49,130 bases of DNA from Mycolicibacterium palauense (GTDB lineage Bacteria > Actinomycetota > Actinomycetes > Mycobacteriales > Mycobacteriaceae), in contig NZ_NVQF01000041.1 of assembly GCF_002592005.1 (NCBI RefSeq), positions 1 through 49,130 on the forward strand, written 5' to 3'. Numbering within the stretch: position 1 is the first letter of the stretch; every line of letters begins with the position of its first letter. The notes beneath the pieces were generated by a model. That model searched no databases, was not told the origin of the DNA, and saw only the letters and a program-made list of their open reading frames with translations. Both the position numbers and the translations under genes were made by a program. Positions 39,212-48,184 of this stretch are shown here, one piece after another.

Positions 39212-41461
39212 ATGGAGTCGAGACAGCCGCGGGTCACGCTGACCAACGCCGACAAGGTGCTCTACCCGCAGACGGGCACCGTGAAGGCCGACGTCTTCGA
39301 CTACTACACCGCGGTCGCCGAGGCCATGCTGCCGCACACCGCCGGGCGGCCCGCGACGCGCAAGCGCTGGCCCAACGGCGTGCGCGAGCCGGCGTTCTTC
39401 GAAAAGCAGCTGGCCACCTCGGCTCCGGGCTGGCTGCACCGCGGCCGCGTCACCCACCGCTCCGGCACCACCACCTACCCGATCATCGACAGCGCCGACG
39501 CGCTGGCCTGGATCGGTCAGCAGGCCGCACTGGAAGTCCATGTGCCGCAGTGGCGTTTCGTCGACGGGAAGCCGGGACCGGCCACCCGCCTGGTGTTCGA
39601 CCTGGACCCCGGCGAGGACGTCGGCATGGACCAGCTGTGCTGGGTGGCCCGCGCGGTGCGCGACCTGATGGACGACATCGGCCTGCCGACCTACCCGTTG
39701 ACCAGCGGGAGCAAGGGATTGCACCTGTACGCCCGGTTCCCCGAACCGGTCAGCTCGCGCGGGGCGGTGACGCTGGCCAAACGCGTTGCCCAGCAGCTCG
39801 AACAGTCCCTGCCCGAGCTGGTCACCTCGACGATGACCAGGAGCCTGCGCGCGGGCAAGGTGTTCGTCGACTGGAGCCAGAACAGCGCGTCCAAGACGAC
39901 GATCGCGCCCTACTCGCTGCGGGGCCGCGAGGAGCCCACGGTGGCCGCGCCCCGCGGCTGGGACGAACTCGACGACCCGGATCTGCGCCAGCTGCAGTAC
40001 CGCGAGGTCCTGGAAAGGCTGTCCCGCGACGGCGATCTGCTCGCCGAACTGGACCCGCCGCTTCCCGACGGGGACCGGCTGAGCACCTACCGCAGCATGC
40101 GCGACGCCGCCCGCACCCCCGAGCCGGTACCGGAGGCCAGACCTGCTGTCGGCCAGGACAACACCTTCGTCATCCAGGAACACCACGCCCGCCGGCTGCA
40201 CTACGACTTCCGGCTCGAACGGGACGGGGTGCTGGTCTCCTGGGCCATCCCGAAGAACCTGCCCGAGAGCCCCGCGGTGAACCACCTGGCGGTGCACACC
40301 GAGGACCACCCCCTGGAGTACGCGACCTTCGCCGGCTCGATTCCCCAGGGCGAGTACGGCGGCGGCGAGGTCAGCATCTGGGACTCCGGCACCTACGACA
40401 CCGAGAAATTCATCGACACTCCCGAGAGGGGAGAGGTCATCGTCACCCTGCACGGCTCCCGGGTCTCCGGCCGCTACGCGCTGATCCGCACCGACGGCAA
40501 GAACTGGCTGGCCCACCGCACCAAGGAGCAACCCGAGCTGGCCTTTGCGGATCTGGCTCCGATGCTGGCCACCCCCGGTTCGGTGGCACGCCTGACCGCC
40601 GCGGGGTGGGCCTTCGAGGGCAAGTGGGACGGTTACCGACTGCTCGTCGACGCCGACCACGGCAGGGTCCGGCTGCGCTCGCGCAGCGGCCGCGACGTTA
40701 CCGCGGAGTATCCCCAACTCGGCGCGCTGGCCGCCGACATCGACGAACACCACGCGCTGCTCGACGGCGAGGTGGTCGCGTTCGGCGAGGAGGGAGTGCC
40801 CAGCTTCGGGGCGATCCAGAACCGCACCCGCACCAGCCATCTCGAGTTCTGGGCGTTCGACCTGCTCTATCTGGACGGCCGCTCGCTGCTCAACGCCGCC
40901 TATCGCGACCGCCGGCGCCTGCTGGAAACGCTGACCGAGGGCACCGATCTGGTGGTGCCCGCCCGGATCCCCGGCGACGGCGCCGACGCACTGGCCCACT
41001 CCCGCACGCGGAAGTGGGAGGGCGTCGTGGCCAAGAAATGGGATTCGACCTACCAACCCGGTCGCCGGTCGAGCTCGTGGATCAAGGACAAGAACTGGAA
41101 CACCCAGGAGGTGGTGATCGGCGGCTGGCGGCAGGGGGAGGGTGGCCGGTCGGGAGGAATCGGTGCGCTGCTGATGGGCATCCCCGGCGACGGTGGCCTG
41201 GACTTCGTCGGCCGGGTGGGCACCGGCTTCAGCGAACGGCAGCTCACCGAACTCAAGGAGGCACTGGAACCGCTGCGCACCGACACCTCGCCGTTCACCA
41301 CCGAGCTGACCGGGCCCGACGCCAAGGGGGTCAGCTTCGTGCAGCCGCGCCTGGTCGGTGAGGTCCGCTACGGCGAGTGGACCTCCGACGGCCGGTTACG
41401 GCATCCGAGCTGGCGCGGGCTGCGCCCCGACAAGAAGCCGGCCGAGGTGGTCCGCGAGTAG
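39212..41461 (+). CDS. ligD: ATP-dependent DNA ligase LigD (polymerase-phosphoesterase-ligase)
   Basis: A 749-aa NHEJ enzyme in the mycobacterial domain order. Residues 1 to about 290 are the primase-like polymerase with FDLDPG (metal ligands Asp130, Asp132) and SGSKGLHLYAR. About 315-440 is the 3'-phosphoesterase with HHARRLHYDFRLE and EYGGGEVSIWDSG. About 446-749 is the ligase with the nucleotidyl Lys471 in EGKWDGYR, then ALLDGEVVAF, WEGVVAKK and SSSWIKDKNW. It fills, trims and seals ends held by Ku. The start ATG 39212 gives the standard N-terminus. Confidence 0.95.
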   Translation: MESRQPRVTLTNADKVLYPQTGTVKADVFDYYTAVAEAMLPHTAGRPATRKRWPNGVREPAFFEKQLATSAPGWLHRGRVTHRSGTTTYPIIDSADALAWIGQQAALEVHVPQWRFVDGKPGPATRLVFDLDPGEDVGMDQLCWVARAVRDLMDDIGLPTYPLTSGSKGLHLYARFPEPVSSRGAVTLAKRVAQQLEQSLPELVTSTMTRSLRAGKVFVDWSQNSASKTTIAPYSLRGREEPTVAAPRGWDELDDPDLRQLQYREVLERLSRDGDLLAELDPPLPDGDRLSTYRSMRDAARTPEPVPEARPAVGQDNTFVIQEHHARRLHYDFRLERDGVLVSWAIPKNLPESPAVNHLAVHTEDHPLEYATFAGSIPQGEYGGGEVSIWDSGTYDTEKFIDTPERGEVIVTLHGSRVSGRYALIRTDGKNWLAHRTKEQPELAFADLAPMLATPGSVARLTAAGWAFEGKWDGYRLLVDADHGRVRLRSRSGRDVTAEYPQLGALAADIDEHHALLDGEVVAFGEEGVPSFGAIQNRTRTSHLEFWAFDLLYLDGRSLLNAAYRDRRRLLETLTEGTDLVVPARIPGDGADALAHSRTRKWEGVVAKKWDSTYQPGRRSSSWIKDKNWNTQEVVIGGWRQGEGGRSGGIGALLMGIPGDGGLDFVGRVGTGFSERQLTELKEALEPLRTDTSPFTTELTGPDAKGVSFVQPRLVGEVRYGEWTSDGRLRHPSWRGLRPDKKPAEVVRE

Positions 41462-41624
41462 ATGCGTGCAGGGACAGCACTTCGCGCGTCTGCTCAACAA
41501 ACCGTTTCACAGACTTGGAACCGTGGGCCCGAAATCGTCTGAGCCTGAAGGTTCATCGAGGTTCGATGCGGTTTCTGGGGAACGTCTCGGGCCCGGGACA
41601 CGCCCTTGCCGATCGAGGGCTGCG

Positions 41625-42905
41625 TCACTCCGCACGGTCGAAATCGATGTGCAGTTCGGTCAGCCCGCGCAAGAGAAATGTCGGCTCATAGGCGTAGGTG
41701 CGCGCCCCGGCGGGGCCGTGAAAGTTCTGGTCGATGCGGATTCCGCTCATCCGGTCGAGCAGTCGTCGCACGGTGATCTGCCCCTCGACGCGCGCCAGCG
41801 GTGCACCGGCGCAGGTGTGGATGCCGCGGCCGAACGCGATGTGCTCGCGGACGTTCCTGCGGTCGGGCTGAAACTCATGCGGATCGTCGAACTTGCGCGG
41901 ATCGCGGTTTGCCGCACCCAGGCACAGCATGACGACCGTGCCGGCAGGCAGCAGCACGCCGCCCAGCTCGGTGGTCTTGCGGACCAGGCGGAAGTCGACC
42001 TTCGTAGGGGAGTGCATCCGCAGCGCTTCCTCGATGAATGTTGGTATGCGATCTGGGTCTTCGCGCAGGCTCTGTTGGTACTCGGGACGGTCGCCGAGCA
42101 CCTGCACCGCGGCAGACAGCAGTTTGGTCACGGTTTCCTGTCCCGCGGCGAATAGGAATGTCGCGGGTTTGACGAGTTCGATCAGTTCCGGTGTTGAGCC
42201 GTCGGGATAAAGTGCAGCTGCCATTCCTGACAGGACGTCGTCACGCGGATCGGCGCGCCGGGCGGCCAGGTACCCGAGGAACTTGTCGTCGAGGTACTGC
42301 AATGGGTCCAGCCCGACCGGTTCGCCGTCGAGAGCACCGACCCTGTTGCCGCCCGGACGCTCGGCGCCGAGCGCTGCCAGAAACTCCGGCCGGTCCTGGT
42401 CCGGAACGCCGAGCAGATCGATGATCGCCGAGGTGGCGAATGGTTTGGCATACTCCGACAGAAACTCGCAGCGGCCATTCTCGATGAACTGATCGATCTG
42501 TTGGTCGACCAGCTGCCACATGAAGTCCTCGTTCTCCTTCAGACGTCGCGGCGTCAACAGCTTGCTCAGCAGCGAGCGGGCCTTCTCGTGCGCCGGGGGA
42601 TCCATCACCACCATGTGTTCATGGATCGGGAACAGGTGGCGGTGGGCCTCGATCTGCTCGCTGATGTCGTCGCCCTCAGGCGTGAACGGCATCGGCGGGA
42701 ACGGCCCGCCGATGGCATTGACCGCCGAGAAGCTCGCATGGTCCTTGAATGCGGCCATCACCTCCTGATAGCCGGTGACCGCGACGACTCCCTGATGCGG
42801 CTCGCGGAAGACCGGATTCTGCTCACGCAGGGCGTCGAAGTACGCATAGGGGTCTTGCGCGAGAGCCGGGTCGGAGAAGAAGTCGACGGATGCCAGATCG
42901 GTCAT
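41625..42905 (-). CDS. Cytochrome P450
   Basis: A 426-aa soluble bacterial P450. The I-helix is FAAGQETVTKLL (the acidic Glu and Thr are present), ExxR is EEALRM, and the heme loop FGRGIHTCAGAPLAR has Cys365. The HEHMVVMDPPAHEKARSLLSKLLTPRR region is typical of class I P450s that depend on a ferredoxin. A ferredoxin gene lies directly upstream in the same orientation (54-bp gap), so they form an electron-transfer pair. The neighbouring mycofactocin-type SDR suggests oxidation of an alcohol or terpenoid; the substrate is unknown. Confidence 0.92.
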   Translation of the reverse strand: MTDLASVDFFSDPALAQDPYAYFDALREQNPVFREPHQGVVAVTGYQEVMAAFKDHASFSAVNAIGGPFPPMPFTPEGDDISEQIEAHRHLFPIHEHMVVMDPPAHEKARSLLSKLLTPRRLKENEDFMWQLVDQQIDQFIENGRCEFLSEYAKPFATSAIIDLLGVPDQDRPEFLAALGAERPGGNRVGALDGEPVGLDPLQYLDDKFLGYLAARRADPRDDVLSGMAAALYPDGSTPELIELVKPATFLFAAGQETVTKLLSAAVQVLGDRPEYQQSLREDPDRIPTFIEEALRMHSPTKVDFRLVRKTTELGGVLLPAGTVVMLCLGAANRDPRKFDDPHEFQPDRRNVREHIAFGRGIHTCAGAPLARVEGQITVRRLLDRMSGIRIDQNFHGPAGARTYAYEPTFLLRGLTELHIDFDRAE

Positions 42906-42959
42906 GGCCTCGGTTGTCCTTTCATGGGAATTCTGTTGGGGTCGGCATGGGCTGCACTG

Positions 42960-43172
42960 TCAGGCTTCGACGATGCTGATGGCACCGCGCGGGCATGCGT
43001 CGACGGCCGCCCGGACGAGTTGCCATTGCTCCTCGGACGGTTGCCGGATGCACGTGGCCACATCGTCGTCGGAGAGGTCGAAGAGTTCGGGACCCGACTC
43101 GATGCACAGTGCGTGGCCCTCGCACAGCTGTGGATCGATGATCACCCGTCTACTGCTGTTCGACATCGCCAT
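42960..43172 (-). CDS. Ferredoxin of the [3Fe-4S] P450-partner type
   Basis: A 70-aa ferredoxin. The cluster motif is C17-EG-H20-AL-C23 followed by DACP (Cys60), where His replaces the second Cys, as in other mycobacterial P450-linked ferredoxins. It carries single electrons to the P450 encoded next. The ATG at 43172 is preferred, with ATG two codons later as an alternative. It is divergent from the tetR gene. Confidence 0.9.
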   Translation of the reverse strand: MAMSNSSRRVIIDPQLCEGHALCIESGPELFDLSDDDVATCIRQPSEEQWQLVRAAVDACPRGAISIVEA

Positions 43173-43205
43173 CCGCCGTTCCTGTCGTCTGCACTTCGCA
43201 AATGC

Positions 43206-43219
43206 TGATCGACTGACCA
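43206..43219. promoter_or_regulatory. Possible TetR operator (imperfect dyad)
   Basis: TGATCGACTGACCA is an imperfect palindrome in the 121-bp divergent region between the ferredoxin and tetR genes, the expected site for autoregulation. The match is only partial. Confidence 0.3.
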
Positions 43220-43293
43220 AATTGCTAGAATGCTGCATGCTTACCACGGCGCAGGATCGAGGGTCAAGCAATCGAACACCAGGAGCGCACTGA

Positions 43294-43902
43294 ATGGCTG
43301 CACCCCGCAAGACCCGATCCGCGGACAACGGTGCGCGTCAACGCCTGATCGAGGCAACCGCGAAGATCATGCGCGATGAGGGATATGCGGCGGCAACCTC
43401 GCGGCGGGTGGCCGCTGAGGCCGGCGTCAAGCAGGCGCTCGTCTACTATTACTTCCCCTCGATGGACGATTTGTTCGTCGAGGTGTTGCGCGCCGGCGCC
43501 GAGGCCTCTCTGGAGCACATGCGTGTCGCCCTCGCCGACGACGACCCGTTGTTCACGTTGTGGAAGCTGAACAACGACGCGCGGATGTCAGTCCTGAACA
43601 CCGAGTTCATGGCGTTGGCCAACCATCGGAAGGCCATTCGCGCGGAACTGAAGGCCTTCGCCGAACGGGTGCGTGATATCGAAACCGCTGCCGTGACGGT
43701 TGCGCTGCACGCTAGGGGGGTTGACCTTCAGGCATACCCGCCGGTCGCGGTCGCCATGCTGATCGCGCAGACCGCGCGCAGTCTGTGCAACGAAGACGCT
43801 GTCGGCGTCACTCTCGGGCATCAAGAACTCCGCGATTTCGTCGAGCGGCAACTGCAGTTGCTGGCCGAATCGGCGCCGAATGCGACGGGCGCCGGGCCGT
43901 AG
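43294..43902 (+). CDS. TetR-family regulator of the P450-ferredoxin module
   Basis: A 202-aa regulator. The HTH is ARQRLIEATAKIMRDEGYAAATSRRVAAEAGVKQALVYYYFPSMDDL. The C-terminal ligand domain is all-helical with no known match. AGGAG sits nine bases before the ATG. Its position, divergent from ferredoxin-P450 and before the SDR, suggests that it represses these genes until a hydrophobic substrate binds. Confidence 0.9.
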   Translation: MAAPRKTRSADNGARQRLIEATAKIMRDEGYAAATSRRVAAEAGVKQALVYYYFPSMDDLFVEVLRAGAEASLEHMRVALADDDPLFTLWKLNNDARMSVLNTEFMALANHRKAIRAELKAFAERVRDIETAAVTVALHARGVDLQAYPPVAVAMLIAQTARSLCNEDAVGVTLGHQELRDFVERQLQLLAESAPNATGAGP

Positions 43903-44058
43903 CCGGCCGCCCGTCAGGCCATCGTGGTTTCCTGCGGGTGTTGACAGCCGGTCTGTGGACTGCGATCCTTCCTGATCGATCGACCAGTTCGATCGTCAAG
44001 TGGACATGGACATGCCGGCCAGGTCGGTCTTGGGCGGTCAGAGAAACGAGGTGGTCCC

Positions 44059-44898
44059 ATGGGTGGGCGGGTAGCAGGCAAGGTCGCGTTCGTCACGGGC
44101 GCGGCTCGCGGCCAGGGCCGCAGCCACGCGGTGCGGTTGGCTGAAGAAGGCGCCGACATCATCGCGGTCGACATCTGCGGTCCGATCAGTCCCGACAGTC
44201 AGATCGCGCCGTCGAACCCCGACGATCTCGCTCAGACCGCGGAACTGGTCAAGAATCTCGACCGGCGCATCGCCACCGCCCAGGTCGACGTCCGAGACTA
44301 CGACGCCGTCAAATCGGCACTGGACAACGCCGTCGAACAGCTCGGGCGCCTCGACATCGTCGTCGCCAACGCCGGCATCGGCAACGGCGGACAGACACTG
44401 GACAAAACCAGCCAGGAAGACTGGGACGATATGATCGGAGTCAACCTCTCGGGCGTCTGGAAGAGCGTCAAAGCCGCTGTCCCATACCTGATTTCTAGTG
44501 GCACCGGAGGATCGATCGTCCTCACCAGTTCGGTCGGTGGTCTGAAGGCCTACCCCAACACCGGGCACTACATCGCCGCCAAACACGGCGTCATCGGCCT
44601 CATGCGCACCTTCGCCGTCGAACTCGGCCAGCACTTCATCCGCGTCAACGCCGTATGTCCCACCAACGTCGACACCCCGATGTTCATGAACGACGGCACG
44701 ATGAGGTTGTTCCGTCCGGATCTGGAGCACCCCGGCCCAGCCGACCTTAAGGTCGCCGCCCAGTTCATGCACACCCTGCCCATCGGCTGGGTCGAACCGG
44801 TCGACATCAGCAACGCCGTACTGTTCCTGGCCTCCGACGAAGCGCGATACATCACCGGCGTCCCGCTGCCCGTCGACGCCGGCAGCCTGCTCAAGTAG
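44059..44898 (+). CDS. Mycofactocin-type short-chain dehydrogenase/reductase
   Basis: A 279-aa SDR with the start GKVAFVTGAARGQGRSHAVRLAEEGADIIAVDI that marks the mycofactocin-coupled SDR subfamily (carveol-dehydrogenase-like), in which the nicotinamide cofactor is not freely exchanged. It has NAGIG, catalytic Ser in SSVGG, YIAAKHG (Y-x-x-x-K) and GVPLPVDAGSLLK at the end. It would oxidise an alcohol made or used by the neighbouring P450. A 156-bp gap follows the tetR gene. Confidence 0.88.
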   Translation: MGGRVAGKVAFVTGAARGQGRSHAVRLAEEGADIIAVDICGPISPDSQIAPSNPDDLAQTAELVKNLDRRIATAQVDVRDYDAVKSALDNAVEQLGRLDIVVANAGIGNGGQTLDKTSQEDWDDMIGVNLSGVWKSVKAAVPYLISSGTGGSIVLTSSVGGLKAYPNTGHYIAAKHGVIGLMRTFAVELGQHFIRVNAVCPTNVDTPMFMNDGTMRLFRPDLEHPGPADLKVAAQFMHTLPIGWVEPVDISNAVLFLASDEARYITGVPLPVDAGSLLK

Positions 44899-45006
44899 CC
44901 GGGTGAATGAGCCCGGGCTGAGTCGGCGTCCGTCCGGGTGTCGGCCGGTCAGCGAAACTACACCTCGAATAACGCGCCTTCGTGCCAGTTGACTGCGAGC
45001 CGCCGT

Positions 45007-45501
45007 TCACCGGCCGCTGAGCGCCTGCTGCAGACCGCGGGTCGCCAGCCGGTCGGCCAGCTCGTTGTCGTCGATACCGGAATGCCCCTTGACCCAGAAC
45101 CATTCGACGGTGTGCCGCGCACAGGCCAGCCGCAGCCGCTTCCACAGGTCGACGTTCTTCACCGGCTGCTTGGCGGCGGTCAGCCATCCGTTGCGTTCCC
45201 AGCCGAGAACCCACTTGGTGATGCCGTTGCGGACGTAGGTGCTGTCGGTGTACAGGTGCACGACCACGGGTCTGGTCAGCGCCTCCAGCGCCATGATCGG
45301 TGCCGTCAGCTCCATCCGGTTGTTGCTCGTGTCACCGGCCTCGCCGCCGCACATCTCCCGGACATGCTCCCGCTGGCGCAGGACCGCGCCCCACCCGCCG
45401 GGCCCGGGGTTGGGCCGGCACCCGCCGTCGGTGTGGATAACCACGGTGTCGAGCGTGGTTTGTCCGTGGATGTCCACGCGGCGCAGCCCGGGCTCGGTCA
45501 T
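45007..45501 (-). CDS. rnhA: Ribonuclease HI
   Basis: A 164-aa type 1 RNase H that cuts RNA in RNA-DNA hybrids. The four catalytic acids are visible: Asp25 (HTDGGC), Glu64 (NRMELTA), Asp86 (YTDSTYV) and Asp150 (NELADRLA), with the GHSG loop (His140) before the last. The ATG at 45501 is chosen, with about 15 extra residues before the first strand. It stands alone between the SDR gene and the VOC gene. Confidence 0.93.
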   Translation of the reverse strand: MTEPGLRRVDIHGQTTLDTVVIHTDGGCRPNPGPGGWGAVLRQREHVREMCGGEAGDTSNNRMELTAPIMALEALTRPVVVHLYTDSTYVRNGITKWVLGWERNGWLTAAKQPVKNVDLWKRLRLACARHTVEWFWVKGHSGIDDNELADRLATRGLQQALSGR

Positions 45502-45536
45502 GCAGCGAGGATAGTCACGGGGTCCGGGCAACCGGC

Positions 45537-46196
45537 TCAGCGACGCACTTGCGCCGAGATCATCGCCGAGTGCACCGACATGCCCAACCGGTCATGGCGC
45601 AGCGTGGTGATCCGGCGGCCGGGTTGCACCGCGTCCTTGACCGGGGTGGCGTGCTCGCCGAAGAAGGCCGCGGTGGCGTCGATGTCGGCGACGACATAGG
45701 TGATCCCCCACAGTGTCGCCGGGCCCTCGTCGGTGCGCCCCGGTGAGCCGACGACCTCGATGATCACGTCGTCGAAGCGGAAGAAGACCTGTCGCATGGG
45801 CCGCCCGCCGAGTGTGCCGTCGCGTTCCCGCCGCGGTCGCACGCCGATGTCGGCCAGGGCCGCGACCGTGCGGGCCAGGTCCGGTGACAGCAGCACGATG
45901 TGGTCGATCGAAATGACCCCGTTGGGGTGCTCGGCCGGTGCGCAGGCGAGGGCCGCCGAGCGCGTCGTCGGGACCCCGTCGAGGTCGTCGCGGGGCGGCC
46001 GCGGCGGCAGGCCGCGCAGGGACCATCCGAGGATGCCGGTGCCGCGGTCGCGTCCGACCAGCCGCACGCGTACGCCGCCGATGCGGCCGACGGCATCCGA
46101 GCCGGTATCCCCGTCGATGCTGTCGATGCTGAAGCCGGCCCGCCGCCAGGCCGCGGCCGGATCGGCGACCACCAGCTCGTCGACGGCGACGGTCAT
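45537..46196 (-). CDS. VOC-fold (glyoxalase-like) protein
   Basis: A 219-aa protein made of two glyoxalase-like modules. The second begins ISIDHIVLLSPDLARTVAALADIGV and has VFFRFDDVIIEVVGSPG and GITYVVADIDATAAFF. Substrate and metal are unknown. It ends about 35 bp before rnhA on the same strand and starts 25 bp after the CoA-synthetase gene, so it is probably cotranscribed with that gene. Confidence 0.8.
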   Translation of the reverse strand: MTVAVDELVVADPAAAWRRAGFSIDSIDGDTGSDAVGRIGGVRVRLVGRDRGTGILGWSLRGLPPRPPRDDLDGVPTTRSAALACAPAEHPNGVISIDHIVLLSPDLARTVAALADIGVRPRRERDGTLGGRPMRQVFFRFDDVIIEVVGSPGRTDEGPATLWGITYVVADIDATAAFFGEHATPVKDAVQPGRRITTLRHDRLGMSVHSAMISAQVRR

Positions 46197-46221
46197 GGGC
46201 GGCGCACCGGGCGGGGGCGGA

Positions 46222-48099
46222 TCAGGAGTCGGCGGCCAGAATGGGGCGCAACGCGTCCAGCACCGAAGCGTCCTCGATCGTCGACGGCACCGGCTCGTCG
46301 CGGCCGGCGGCGATGCCGCGCAACGTCTTCCGCAGGATCTTGCCCGAGCGGGTCTTGGGCAGCGCCGGCACCACGTCGACCAGCTTGAACGCCGCCACCG
46401 CGCCGATCTCGTCGCGCACCAGCTGGATCAGATCGGCGGCCAGGCCCTCGGGCGAGGCCCCCGCCTTGAGCACCACCAGTCCGCGCGGGGCCTGCCCCTT
46501 GATCGGGTCGGTCACGCCGATCACCGCGCACTCGGCGACCGCCGGGTGGGTGGCCAGCACCTCCTCGATCGCACCGGTGGACAACCGGTGGCCCGCCACG
46601 TTGATCACGTCGTCGATGCGGCCCATCACGAACAGGTAGCCGTCGGTGTCGAAGTGGCCGCCGTCCCCGGTGAGGTAGTAGCCGGGGTGCTCGGAGAGGT
46701 AGGAGGCCTCGAACCGCTCGTCGGCGTGCCACAACGTGGGCAGCGTGCCCGGTGGCAGCGGCAGCTGGATGCAGATCGCCCCCTCCTGGCCGGGATCGCA
46801 CCCGTAGCCGTCGTCGTGCAGGATCTGCACGTCGTAGCCGGGCATCGGCACCGTGGGCGATCCGGCCTTGATGGGCATCGGCTCGACGCCCATCGGGTTG
46901 GCGGCGATCGCCCAGCCGGTCTCGGTCTGCCACCAGTGGTCGATCACCGGGATGCCCAGATGTTCGCTGGCCCAGTGGTAGGTGTCGGGATCGAGACGCT
47001 CGCCGGCGACGAACAGGTAGCGCAACGTCGAGCGGTCGTACTTGGTGACGTAGGTGGCCTCGGGATCCTCCTTGCGGATCACCCGGATCGCGGTCGGGGC
47101 GGTGAACAGGGCCTTGACGCCGTGCTCGGTGACGACCCGCCAGAACGTGCCCGGATCGGGGGTGCCGACCGGCTTGCCCTCGAAGAGCACGGTGGTGGCC
47201 CCCAGCAGCAGCGGCGCGTACACGATGTAGGAGTGGCCGACGACCCAGCCGACGTCCGAGGCCGCCCAGAACACCTCGCCGGGGGCCATGTCGTAGATGT
47301 GGCGCATGGTCCACAGCAGTGCCACCGCGTGTCCGCCGTTGTCGCGGACGATGCCCTTGGGCTTGCCGGTGGTGCCCGAGGTGTAGAGCACATAGAGGGG
47401 GTCGGTGGCCGCCACCGGGACCGGGTCGACCGGTTCGGCCGTGGACATCAGCTCGTCCCAGTCGAGGTCGCGGCCCCTGACCACGTCACAGTGGTGCTGC
47501 TCGCGCTGAACCACGACGCAATGCTCGGGCGGGTGGGCGGCCATCCCGATGGCGTCCTCCAGCATCGGCATGTACTCGACGATGCGGGTGGGTTCGATAC
47601 CGCAGGACGCGGTCACCACCACGTGGGGCCGCACGTCGTCGATGCGCACCGCGAGCTCGTGCGGCGCGAAACCGCCGAACACCACCGAGTGCACCGCACC
47701 CAGCCGGGCGCAGGCCAGCATCGCGATGACGGCCTGCGGGATCATCGGCATGTAGAGCACCACCCGGTCGCCCTTGCCGACGCCCAGCCCGCGCAGGGCC
47801 CCGGCGAACCGCGCCGTCTCCTCCAGCAGCTCGTTGTAGGTATAGGTGCGCTTGGTGTCGGTCACCGGGGAGTCGTAGATCAGCGCCGCCTGCTCGCCGC
47901 GGCCGGCCTGCACATGCCGGTCGAGCGCGTTGGCGCACGTGTTGAGCTCGGCGTCGGGAAACCACCGGTAGAACGGCGGATTGTCGTCGTCGAGGATCCG
48001 CTCGGGCGCGCGAGTCCACTGGACCTCGCGGGCCGCCTGGCGCCAGAACGCGGCCGGGTCGGCGATGCTGGCCTCGAACAACTCCCGGTATGCACCCAT
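46222..48099 (-). CDS. Propionyl-/acetyl-CoA synthetase (PrpE-like, acyl-CoA synthetase family)
   Basis: A 625-aa ANL-superfamily ligase. The ATP loop is YTSGTTGKPKG, followed by DHWWQTETGW, the hinge Asp-Arg region (YLTGDGGHFDTDGYLFVMGRIDDVINVAGHRLSTGAIE), and the C-terminal catalytic Lys in LPKTRSGKILRK, which is also the acetylation site. The start FEASIADPAAFWRQAA is typical of propionyl-CoA synthetases. It activates a short-chain acid with CoA. It is divergent from the crotonase gene over an 85-bp gap. Confidence 0.9.
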   Translation of the reverse strand: MGAYRELFEASIADPAAFWRQAAREVQWTRAPERILDDDNPPFYRWFPDAELNTCANALDRHVQAGRGEQAALIYDSPVTDTKRTYTYNELLEETARFAGALRGLGVGKGDRVVLYMPMIPQAVIAMLACARLGAVHSVVFGGFAPHELAVRIDDVRPHVVVTASCGIEPTRIVEYMPMLEDAIGMAAHPPEHCVVVQREQHHCDVVRGRDLDWDELMSTAEPVDPVPVAATDPLYVLYTSGTTGKPKGIVRDNGGHAVALLWTMRHIYDMAPGEVFWAASDVGWVVGHSYIVYAPLLLGATTVLFEGKPVGTPDPGTFWRVVTEHGVKALFTAPTAIRVIRKEDPEATYVTKYDRSTLRYLFVAGERLDPDTYHWASEHLGIPVIDHWWQTETGWAIAANPMGVEPMPIKAGSPTVPMPGYDVQILHDDGYGCDPGQEGAICIQLPLPPGTLPTLWHADERFEASYLSEHPGYYLTGDGGHFDTDGYLFVMGRIDDVINVAGHRLSTGAIEEVLATHPAVAECAVIGVTDPIKGQAPRGLVVLKAGASPEGLAADLIQLVRDEIGAVAAFKLVDVVPALPKTRSGKILRKTLRGIAAGRDEPVPSTIEDASVLDALRPILAADS

Positions 48100-48184
48100 A
48101 TGGGGAAACCTATCGCAGCGGGAACTACGACGCGTAGGAGATCGGCGGCTCCTATCCGGTTGGCCGGGCCGCTAGTGTCGGGCC

